This document shows, piece after piece, positions 11,776 to 21,621 of a DNA stretch of 64,000 nucleotides. The stretch's first letter is position 1. Every line of letters begins with the position of its first letter. The notes beneath the pieces were generated by a model, which saw only the letters and a list, made by a program, of their open reading frames with translations, did no database searches and was not told the DNA's origin. The position numbers and the translations under genes were made by a program. The stretch spans positions 42,916,731 through 42,980,730 of the forward strand of contig CM046458.1 in NCBI GenBank assembly GCA_025506515.1, written 5' to 3'. The stretch is from Flaveria trinervia (taxonomy: Eukaryota; Streptophyta; Magnoliopsida; Asterales; Asteraceae).

Positions 11776-14700
11776 GGTTCTTCAACATACCTCAGAGGCA
11801 TCTGGTGTGTAGACAGTGGAGGATCCATGCATATGACAGGAAACATATCACTTCTTAATGACTACTCTCAAGGAAGGAAGGGGTTTGTGTCATTTGGCAG
11901 TGATGCAAAAGGTTACATCATTGGCAAAGGCTTTATTTCCAATGGGGAAATAAAGTTTGATGATGTTAACCATGTGGAAAATCTCAAGTACAACCTCTTG
12001 AGTGTCAGTCAAATGTGTGACAAAGGCCATGTTGCTCTTTTCCCCAGTCACAACTGTCGGATTCTATCATCCAAAGTTCTAAATTTGATTGATAAGGTGT
12101 TGGATGAACACACTCTCCTAAAGGACAACAGGACAGGAAGAGTGTATGCCTATATCTTTCCAAGAAAATAGATCTCAAAGGCCATCCCTGCCTATTTTCC
12201 AAGGCTTCCCCCCAAGAATCTATTCAATGGCATAGAAGGCTGGGTCATGTTAATCTCAAAAACATGAATGAGCTGATAAACCATGGTTTAGTAAGGGGAC
12301 TGCCATTGAAGGAGTTCAAGTGTGAAGATAACTGCACTGCATATTTAAAAGGAAAACAGCACAAAGTTTCATTTCCCTCCATAGAAGAACCTAAGTCCAC
12401 TGCCTGCTTACAGCTTCTTCACATGGATCTCTTTGGTCCTGTGAAAGTGATGAGTATGGCTAAGAAGAAATACTGTCTGGTAATTATGGATGATTACTCA
12501 AGATTTGTATGGACTTTCTTCTTGCATTCAAAGGATGAGGCTGCACAGTCCATTATGAACTTTGTGTTACACGTTAAGAAGCAGTATTCCCTACCAGTTA
12601 AGTGTGTGAGGAGTGATAATGGTACTGAATTTAGAAACCACACACTTGATGAGTTTTACTTATCAAAGGGAATCAAGAGGCAGTATAGCATCCCAAGAAC
12701 TCCTGAGCAAAATGGTGTAGTGGAGAGAAAGACCAGGACCCTTATTGAAGCTGCAAGGTCCATGTTGGCTGATTCTGGACTGCCAATGACTTTTTGGGCT
12801 AAAGCTGTCAATACAGCTTGCTATGTACAGAATAGAGTTCTAGTAAATCAGAGGTTGATGAAGACTCCATATGAAGTTCTTCATCATTTGGCCCCTCTAA
12901 TTTCATTCTTCAGAGAATTTGGGTGTCCTTGTTTCATTCTCAACACACGGGATCAACTCCAAAAATTTGATCCTAAGGTGGATGCAGGGTACTTTGTTGG
13001 TTATTCATCAACTTGCAAAGCATACACAGTCTTCAACTGCAGAACAAAGATGGTTGAAGAGACTCTACATGTTAAGTTTAATGAATCTCCTAAGGACAAG
13101 ATTCCACAAAGCCCTGTGGAGCTATTTGATTTGGACATACTGCAATATGTTCCTTATCATACTCCTGTTGTTGCTCCTGTCAATAGTTCACCACCTGGTG
13201 GTACTACTGGTGCTGCTGATGATGATGATAGCAATACTCACCTCTTCAGGTTTAGTGATCAACTGCCTAATTCAGCTAGACCTGATGTTCCTGTAGCTCC
13301 AGTAGCACCATCCACAACAAATGCTGATAAGATTTCTTCAAATTCAACCTCCTTTGAATTACCATCCACTGATTGGTTTCAAGGAAATGATTCACCATCA
13401 CCATTTGTTGCTGCTGAACCTGCTGCAAACACTTGCACAGATCTCATTGTGTATCAAGATCTGAAGAATCACCCTATGTCTCAAATCATTGGTGATATCA
13501 CTGCTGGCGTATCAACAAGAAGTCAATTGTCAAATTTCTGCTTCTATGCTCTCTTCATCAGTCAACAAGAGCCAAAGAATTATCACATTGCTTTAAAGGA
13601 CAATGGATGGGTTGATGCCATGCAGCTTGAGCTTCTTCAGTTCTAGAAACAACAAGTGTGGGAACTGGTTCCTCTACCTCCAGGTAAGTGTGCAATAGGC
13701 ACTAAATGGGTGTTTAGGAACAAAACTAATGAAAATGGGCTTATTGTTAAGAACAAGGCCAGACTGGTTGTTCAGGGGTTTGCACAAGAAGAAGGTATTG
13801 ATTATGATGAAACCTTTGCCCCTGTAGCCAGACTGGAAGCAATTCAATTGTTTTTAGCTTATGCTGCTTATCAAAAACTTAAAGTCTTTCAAATGGATGT
13901 CAAAAGTGCATTTTTGTATGGGAAAATTATAGAAGAGGTTTATGTATGTCAACCACCAGGCTTTGAGGACAATCAACATCCTAATTGGGTGTATAAGCTT
14001 GATAAGGCTCTTTATGGGTTGAAACAAGCTCCTAGAGCCTAGTATGAGACATTATCAAACTTTCTTCTGGAAAATGATTTCACTAGAGGCTCCATTGATA
14101 AGACTTTATTCATTAAGAAAGCTGGGCAACATAATCTACTTGTTCAAATTTATGTAGATGATATTATTTTTGCATCCTCTGATCCTCAGTTGTGTGATGC
14201 CTTTAAAAGTTGATGAAACAGAAGTTTGAAATGAGTGCCATGGGAGAATTATAGTTCTTTCTGGGTTTGCAAATCAAACAAAAGGCTGATGGAATTTTCA
14301 TTCATCAGTCCAAATACACAAAAGATCTTTTGGAAAAGTTTGATTTACAAAAATGTAAGCCCTGTTCTACCCCCATGTGTAGCACCACACAACTGGATAC
14401 AGATCAGAAAGGTAAAGTGGTTGATGAAACACTTTACAAATGTATGATTGGGTCCTTGATGTATTTAACAGCTTCTAGACCAGATATTATGTTTGCTACA
14501 TGTGTTTGTGCTAGATTTCAGGCTGCACCTAAAGAGTCTCATCTGATTGCAGTCAAGAGGATCTTTAGATATTTGCAAGGTACACAATCTCTAGGTTTAT
14601 GGTATTCCACTAGGCACTCTTGTAAATTAGTTGCTTTCTCCGATAGTGACTATGGAGGGTGTAAGTTGACCAGGAAATCAACTTCTAGTGGATGTCAATT

Positions 14701-15094
14701 CCTAGGCAACTGTTTGATTTCTTGGCAGAGTAAGAAACAAACATCTGTTGCTACATCCACTGCTGAAGCTGAGTACATTGCTGCTGCAAGTTATACATCC
14801 CAAGTACCCTGGCTTCAGAATCAACTTTTGGACTATGGTATTACAGAGACTAAGACTCCGTTATTTATGGATAGTGCTCCAGCTCTTTGCATTGTCAAAA
14901 ATCCAGTCCAGCACTCTAGGACCAAACATATCGAAATTAGACATCATTTTATAAGAGATTGTTTTGAAAAGGGTCTAATTAATCCCATGTTTGTGCCTAG
15001 TGCTGATGAGCTTGCAGACATTTTTAATAAGCCTTTGGATAGTTCAACTTTCCACAACCTGGTGTTAAGGCTTGGTATGCTACAGCTAGAATAA
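11776..15094 (+). pseudogene. pol: A2 pol (protease, integrase, reverse transcriptase, RNase H)
   Basis: Nearly complete copia Pol, about 1,105 codons. Protease WCVDSGGSMHMTG; zinc region WHRRLGH followed by CTAY in place of CTAC (one zinc ligand lost); integrase LHMDLFGPV, RSDNGTEF, EQNGVVERK with all three acidic residues; RVT_2 with YVDD at 14151-14162; RNase H with FSDSDYGGC, STAEAEYI and TKHIEIRHHFIRDC, ending in LADIFNKPLD and LGMLQLE. Breaks: frameshift near 12150, TAG at about 13644, TAG at 14040 (TGG changed), frameshift near 14205. Best preserved pol of the three family A copies. Confidence 0.93.
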
Positions 15095-15169
15095 GTGACA
15101 ACTATTGATGATCTCAGTAATAAGTACCGGGGTCATTGGTAACCATGTTACATATAAGTACTAATGAGT

Positions 15170-15725
15170 TCTTTCACCCTCAGTAGTTTTTATAACTACT
15201 GAAGGCTAAAGCCTCACAAGTACTGAAGTACTTTATCTGTTCTAAACTACTGATGTAGTTACAACTACTAAAATCAGTACAAACAGATAAGTACTGACGT
15301 CCTATGAAACACCTAAAAAGCAGATGCAAAGTCTGATGAGTAAGTGTTGAGGACAGTATGAAACAGCTGAAAAGCTAAGAATTGACGAAAACAGTGATGA
15401 GTAATTCTCTTCAGTTTTCTACAATGTTGTTTCAAAACAACTGAAGCCAAAACCATGTCTTCAGTAGTTTACAACTACTGAAGACTAACACCAAGTCTTC
15501 AACTGTTTACAACAACTGCTGACAAAACCACTGTCTTCAGTAGTTTCACAACTACTGATGACTGATACCAAGTGTTCAGTTGTTTCATCACTTGAAGTCA
15601 AAACTGTCTTCAGTAGTTTTATAACTACTGATGACTAAATCAGTGACTTCAGCTGTTTCAACGTCTGACGGTCAATACCACGTCATCAGTAGTTTCAACA
15701 ACTGATGACTCACACCAATACCTTT
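15170..15725 (+). repeat. A2 palindromic-unit array between pol and ORF3
   Basis: No gene. From about 15440 the stretch holds roughly eight consecutive units of 36-40 nt. Each is an inverted repeat of the form TCTTCAGTAGTTT..AACTACTGAAGAC, and units are separated by ACACCAA-like spacers. Looser copies of the motif start at 15180. The motif is that of the LTR U3. The same array occurs at the same place in A1 and A0. Confidence 0.85.
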
Positions 15726-15746
15726 AGTCGATTTCTATCCCGACCC

Positions 15747-15756
15747 TTTAAATACC
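15747..15756 (+). promoter_or_regulatory. Candidate internal TATA box for A2 ORF3
   Basis: TTTAAATACC follows the palindrome array and lies about 76 nt before the ORF3 ATG at 15832. In A1 and A0 the corresponding motif is the stronger CTATAAATAC. A CT-rich leader separates it from the ATG. Confidence 0.5.
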
Positions 15757-15831
15757 TTATCCTACCTTCAGAGTTTTTATCTTCTCTTCTCAAACTAACA
15801 TTCAAGAAAACTCTCTACCCTCTCTTCATCA

Positions 15832-18800
15832 ATGGCGACCATGCAACTAAAACCACGACACAACTGTTTCGCACATCTCACCAAATCGCCATACTGGACC
15901 AAGTTTCACAACACCATTGATTTAATGGTTCAATCACCCTACAAAACGGCGTTTCTGGTAAATCCCACCATATATGCCGCATCCCTTACCCACTTCTGGA
16001 CAAACGTCACTCTGGTCTCTGAGGAAAACGACGCAGAGTCTCTTCAATCGTTTGTCCATGGCCAAAAAGTGGTCACACTCCAAACACTCTTCGTCAAACC
16101 CCTAATCTGGATGACGCCACTTTCCTAACTGGTTATCCAAAGGGCACAACAGATCAATCATTTGCCCACCATGGATACCAGGGTGACTTGAGTGCATCTA
16201 CCTTACTGAAGAAACATTTCCCAGATGCCGAACGTCTCATATTTCATATGGTAAATGTATGCCTTGCCTCCAAGACCTCATCATGGGATCAAATGTCCAC
16301 AAGGTGGCAACAGGTAATGTACTCCATCCTTGAGCAACAACCTTTAAATTTTTCGGAAATACTATTTTTAGAGCTCAAGGATATGGCTCAAAAACAAACT
16401 GCTAACCGCTGGATATTATATCCTCGGTTCATAATGGCCATAATTGAAAACCAGCTTCAAGCTGAGGGACTTGTTGGCCTGGGAGTCCCTGCTATGGCTG
16501 TATTACCTGAAGTATACTCCCGGAACAACTCTGACCAATCACTCAAAATGGCTGCCAAGCTGCGCAAACCCACACAGCTGGAACCCACAGCCACCACCTC
16601 CAAATCAAGAGTCCCCACCAAACCCACTAAAAAGAAAACCAAAAAGGCTACTTACGGAAATGAGTCCCCTGAGGATGCCCCTGCAACACAAACGCATGCT
16701 ATATCCACTGGTTATAACTCCCTAGTGGATATAAGGACTCTCCCAGCCACAGCCGCTCAGGATTCCTCTCAAAAGGAGCCTGCAGCAACCATAGAAGGGG
16801 TACCCACAAATCTGGGATCTTCCTCATTTGAGGAGATTGCCATTGAAAAGCACCATTCTCCCCAGGTGCACACTGCTTTTACCCCATCTCCCCATGCAAC
16901 CGCCCCCCAAAGTCCCACCCTTATCATTGCAAATGTGCTGACTCAGCTGCATGCCTCTCCTCCTGCCCAACAACCACCAAAAAAGGGGAGAACCATAGCT
17001 ATTGAGGACAAGGATCACCATGCTTTGACAACCCACAGCACGGGGTTTAAATGTTCTATCTCCTGGTGTGGATATGGAGACCAAAACATCTGGTGAGGCT
17101 GCTACCTCTTCTGAATCAGCATATGATCAGACTGAGGCTGGTAACATTCCTAAGACCTCACCAGAGGCAACAGCTGATGAAGGACAAAGTCTTGAGGCTG
17201 GAAGTCCCCAGTTCCAAGACAAAGGGGCACATGCTACAACTGGTCTACACCCAGTGCATGTACATCCTACTACAAGCAGGAGGTCAGGTGATTCAGCATC
17301 TGCTGATGATGACCTGGGCTTCTTTTATGATGTTCTTGCCCAGAACACAATCCTAGAGGAGGAAGTCAGTAGGCTGCAAAAACTACTTGACCAACTCTCT
17401 CAAGGAGAAAGACCATCTACCACCACATTAACCCAACAAATGGAACCTTCCACTGAAGGTCCCTTAAACACACAGCCACTACAAAATTCTCAGCCACCTG
17501 CTTCTATTTCTGGCACCATTTCTCAGGACCAAAACCCCCCTAAGCAAATGGATGCTATCCCTCAAAATCCCCTATCTCTCATCACACCACAGCTAACCGA
17601 ATTTGTTATTAAAACTGTGATGAGAGACTTTCTACTGCCTTACAACCTCTGGTGGAGGATGTACTGAGCCAACAACTTTCTGCTACTCAATCCCTTGCAA
17701 CCAATGCACCCAAAAAGGGGGAGAGTTTAGCAGTGAAAGCTAAACAAAAGAGGATGGAGAAGGAGAGAGAGAAAGAGAAAGATAAAGAGGTGGAAAAAGA
17801 GAAGGATTATGTGTATGGGGCCGAAAAAGAGAAGGAGAATGTGATTGAGAAGGGAGCTGAAATTGAAAAAGTACATGAAAGTCAAAAAGATTTTCATGTC
17901 ACATACAAGAAAAAGAAGAGTGCTGAGAAAGAGAAGAACTTGAACGAAATAGTTAAACAGGCTGATGCTGAACACAGCATATCAATGGACAATATCATTG
18001 ATCAGCTGTTTAGGCAAGGTTTCGACACTGAAAAGCTGGGTTCTGAGATAAGAAGATTAGAGATCGAAGAGATCCAACAAAGATGGGCCAGCTACAGCAC
18101 TATGGATAGAGAGAGACTTGAGATCATGATCAGATTTATCAGCAAATACCTTGGGAGATCATTGATCGAAGTAAAATCATGGACGAGGGACAACATCTTG
18201 GCCATAACCTCCAAGATCTGTTCGTCTGAGGCATACACTAAGGGGTTAGTAGTCGAAGCTTTGAATGAAGCAGGAGCAGGGAGCAGGAGTGAGCAAGCCA
18301 AATACTCAAAAGCAACACTCACCTCAAAAATGCTAACTCAGCCTGTCAACATTCCTCTCCAAAACAACTACAACCACAACCCACAAAACCAACTCCCTTA
18401 CCCTCTAAACCAATAGCCGATGATGCACCTAAGAAGAAGAAGAGAAGGGTGTTGAGGCTAGAAGAAGAAGAAGAAGAGGATGATGTGGAAGAAGATAGGC
18501 TGCCTCTATCTACAGTCCTAACATTGGCTAAAGCCAAACCCATGCCCATCACTCCCACCTCACAGATGGAAGCTGTGAGAGTAAAGATTGAGGAAGAATA
18601 GCAGCAAAGGCTTCATGATGATGAAATGTTGAAAAGCATCGACAAATCTTATGCTGCTTCGTCATCAATAATAAGTATGAAGAAAGAAGCTCTGTGGTTG
18701 TACACCCTTGCCAACACATTTCAATATCAGAAGGAAAAGGTGAGAGTATGGCTTGATCCTAGGGTGGCTCACATGATTGTAAAGAAAGACATTCCTTCGA

Positions 18801-19210
18801 GATACAAGGGCCAAGTAAAAAGGATCGTAGATGATGAGATCATAGTGGTCCTTGTAGTATCACCCTGGGAGATTGTAGAAGATTTCAAGAAGGCCTATGA
18901 GACTAAACAACCACCCTAAAAGATGTTAGAGAACAAAATTATTAAAAAGGGGTTAGTCTACAAGAGGCTTGAGAACTTCAAACAAAATGAGCTCAGTCTG
19001 TTACTTGAAGGGACTCATCCTGATGAGTTTGCATACAGACATATTACAACAGTTGAGCTCAAAAATGGTAAACAGGCCAAGTACATCTCAGAGCTGTATG
19101 GGCATGAAGGATTGTTTGATGGTGAAGCCGAGAACCTGACCATGGAAGAACAAATTATGTTTCTCAAAGCATACACTAGAGAATCCTACAGGCTTATACA
19201 TGGGAAGTGA
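15832..19210 (+). pseudogene. A2 ORF3, large accessory protein of unknown function (broken)
   Basis: About 1,100 codons from ATG 15832 (MATMQLKPRHNCFAHLTKSP). N-terminal domain of about 200 residues (FHMVNVCLASKTSSWDQM, YPRFIMAIIENQL), then a Pro/Ser/Thr-rich linker, an acidic segment, a Lys/Glu coiled coil (EKEREKEKDKEVEKEK), a folded-looking part (IRRLEIEEIQQRWASYST), a basic/acidic patch, and a C-terminal domain (VSPWEIVEDFKKAYE, HPDEFAYRHITTVELKNG). I see no signal peptide or membrane helix, so it is not an envelope protein by sequence. Frameshifts near 16100, 17060 and 17640 and stops near 18416 and 18600 break it. Homologues are in A1, A0 and, distantly, M1 and M2. Confidence 0.85.
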
Positions 19211-19428
19211 GTCTCATAGATGGGGGAACAGCTCAGTGTCCAATTCCCCAATACAGAGCTCCTATCCATACATTGCCAACCAAATCATTACAGACTCATT
19301 TCCAGGCCAGTGCTTATATGGGTCATCTTCTCAACTGATCAAGAAGGAAAAAGACCAACCATTCTGCCAACAATAAGTGGGACCTCAATAAAGTTAAAAG
19401 TTTTGGCTACATTGGTTCAGGGGGAGTT
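19211..19428 (+). promoter_or_regulatory. A2 3' untranslated region with two polypurine tracts
   Basis: ATGGGGGAAC at about 19219 and CAGGGGGAGTT at 19419-19428, the latter directly before the 3' LTR and therefore the plus-strand primer site. Sireviruses are known for extra PPT-like tracts; this arrangement fits. Confidence 0.75.
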
Positions 19429-20283
19429 TATTGGACCAAAATAACCAATGAGCCGGATCAGAAAAACCTTTAAGTCCCACAGACGTCACAACAACTACAG
19501 AAGACCACAACAGCTGAAGACAACAGCTGATTACAAAGTTTGAAGACACAAGTGCTAAAGACAAAGTCTGAAGACAAGTGCTGAAGACAAAGTCTGAAGA
19601 CACACGTGCTGAAGACAAAGTCTGAAGTCACAAGTGCTGAAGACAAAGTCTGAAGACAAGTGCTGAAGACAAAGTCTGAAGACACAAGTGCTGAAGACCA
19701 AAGTATCAGACGTTGTCACAACAGCTGAAGAGGTCTTCTTCAGTAGTTGTGACGGTTTACCTTTCAGTAGTTTTCTTTTATCTTTTCAGTAGTTTGACAC
19801 AACAGCTGAAGAATACTTCTTCAGTTGTTGTGCTCATCAGTAGTTTTATATTTATCAGTAGTTTTGTAAAACGACTGAAGAGCTTGTTCTTCGGTCGTTG
19901 TAGTTTCAGTAGTTTCTTATCAGTAGTTTCTTATTTTGTACTTAACACTCTGATATGTTCATAGTAGTTGTGAACATTTCAGTAGTTTGTTAAGAGTTAG
20001 TTATTTTTGTAATAGATCTGCCAGTTGTCACTTACCCGTGATAACAGCAGCGATTGCACTCTATATAAGGAGTGTCAATCTAATGTAATAAGGGAATGAT
20101 TTGATCAGAAATATTCGATATTATTGAAACATTCCTTGTTACAGAAATATATTCTCTCGTTATAACCGTATTAGTTCTTAATGCATACAAGTATCAAACT
20201 CTTGCTAAAATTTGTCTAATTCTTGTTCTTATTCCGCTGCGTTATGCTCTAATACATCAAACTTGTGATCACTGATCTTGACA
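19429..20283 (+). repeat. A2 3' LTR
   Basis: 855 bp. The first dinucleotide is TA instead of TG (TATTGGACC), a mutation after insertion. Carries the same 26/28-bp units, the hairpin at 19715-19753 and TATA region as the 5' LTR. Ends GATCTTGACA. Confidence 0.93.
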
Positions 20284-20288
20284 CTAGG
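20284..20288. repeat. Target-site duplication CTAGG (right copy) of A2
   Basis: Matches CTAGG at 7808-7812. The A1 pol sequence continues from here with TTTATGGTATTCCAC. Confidence 0.95.
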
Positions 20289-20787
20289 TTTATGGTATTC
20301 CACTGGGCACTCTTGCAAATTAGTTGCTTTCTCTAATACTGACTATGCAGGGTGTAAGTTGACTAGGAAATCAACTTCTGGTGGATGTCAATTCCGAGGC
20401 AACTGTTTCATTTCTTGGCAGAGTAAGAAACAAACATCTGTTGCTACATCCACTGCTGAAGCCGAGTACATTACTGCTGCAAGTTGTACATCCCAAGTAC
20501 TCTGGCTTCAGAATCAACTTTTGGATTATGGCATTACAGAGACTAAGACTCTGTTATTAATGGATAGTGCTTCAGCTCTTTGCATTGTCAAAAATCCAGT
20601 CCAGGACTCTAGGACCAAACATATAGAAATTAGACATCATTTTATAAGAGATTGTTTTGAAAAGGGTCTAATTAATCCTATGTTTGTGCCTAGTGCTGAT
20701 GAGCTTGCAGACATTTTTACTAAGCCTTTGGATAGTTCAACTTTCCACAACCTGGTGTTAAGGCTTGGTATGCTGCAGCTAGAATAA
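20289..20787 (+). pseudogene. pol: A1 pol, second part (RNase H and C-terminus)
   Basis: Continuation of A1 pol after the A2 insertion. Encodes the RNase H acidic motifs (FSNTDYAGC with Asp kept, STAEAEYI, LLMDSASAL), then TKHIEIRHHFIRDC and the family C-terminus LADIFTKPLD, ending at TAA 20785-20787. No stop within this part. Confidence 0.93.
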
Positions 20788-20859
20788 GTGACAACTACTG
20801 ATGATCTCAGTAATTACTGATGATCATTGGTAACCATGTCACATATAAGTACTGATGAG

Positions 20860-21540
20860 TTCTTTTACCCTCAGTAGTTTTTATAACTACTGAAAGCTAA
20901 ATTACTCACAAGTACTGAAGTACTTTATCTGTTCAAAAATACTGATGTGGTTACAACTACTGATGTAGTTACAACTACTGAAATCAGTAAAAACAGATAA
21001 GTACTGACGTCCTATGAAACACCTAAAAAGCAGATGAAAAGTCTGATGAGTAAGTGTTGAGGACAGTATGAAACAGCTGAAAAGCTAAGAATTGACGAAA
21101 ACAGCTGATGAGTAATTTCTCTTCAGTTGTTTCTACAACTGCTGTTTCTAAACAACTGAAGCATGACCACAGTCTTCAGTAGTTTCACAACTACTGATAA
21201 CTAATACCAAGTCTTCAGTTGTTTACAACGACTGATGGCAAAACCACTGTCTTCAGTAGTTTCACAACTACTGATGACAAACACCAAGTCCTCAGTTGTT
21301 TACATCATATGAAGTCAAAACCACGACCTTCAGTAGTTTCATAAATATTGATGGTTAACACCAAGACTTCAGCTGTTTCATGTCTCATGGTCAAAACCAA
21401 GTCTTCAGTTGTTTTATAACACCTGATGACAACACCACCACTGTCAGTCGTTTTAAACCTCTGAAGGTTAATACCACGTCATCAGTAGCTTCAAACAGCT
21501 GATGACCACACCAAAACCTTCAGTAGTTTTCTTTCAGCCT
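20860..21540 (+). repeat. A1 palindromic-unit array between pol and ORF3
   Basis: No gene. About ten successive 36-40-nt units from 21160 on, each an imperfect inverted repeat (CTTCAGTAGTTT..AACTACTGATGAC and variants), with ACACCAA/AAACCA spacers. Arms vary between units (AGTAGTT, AGTTGTT, AGCTGTT, AGTCGTT), often with the facing arm changed to match. Confidence 0.87.
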
Positions 21541-21555
21541 TTTCCTCTCCCAACC

Positions 21556-21565
21556 CTATAAATAC
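21556..21565 (+). promoter_or_regulatory. Internal TATA box for A1 ORF3
   Basis: CTATAAATAC directly after the palindrome array, ending 57 nt before the ORF3 ATG at 21622. Same box and same distance in A0 (31236-31245). The leader is CT-rich and has no earlier ATG. Confidence 0.65.
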
Positions 21566-21621
21566 TTGTCTTCTTCTCAAACGTTCCATTAGCCGTTCTT
21601 CTAACCTTCATACTTTCAAAA

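Larger units (their letters stand above)
7813..20283 (+). mobile_element. Family A copia retrotransposon, copy A2 (innermost)
   Basis: 12,471 bp between LTRs 7813-8640 and 19429-20283, flanked by CTAGG at 7808-7812 and 20284-20288. It lies in the RNase H region of A1; joining 7812 to 20289 restores the pol sequence seen intact at 14581-14620. Same orientation as A0 and A1. It is the last family A insertion in this nest. Even so its gag, pol and ORF3 all have stops or frameshifts. Confidence 0.94.

Noticed and set aside
15170..15725. CRISPR array
   Set aside because: Regular palindromic repeats suggested it, but spacers are short and repeated, units are diverged, no cas genes exist and the DNA is plant retrotransposon.
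15832..19210. Envelope gene after pol
   Set aside because: Position fits the env-like ORF of some sireviruses, but no signal peptide, cleavage site or membrane helix is visible in any of the five copies.
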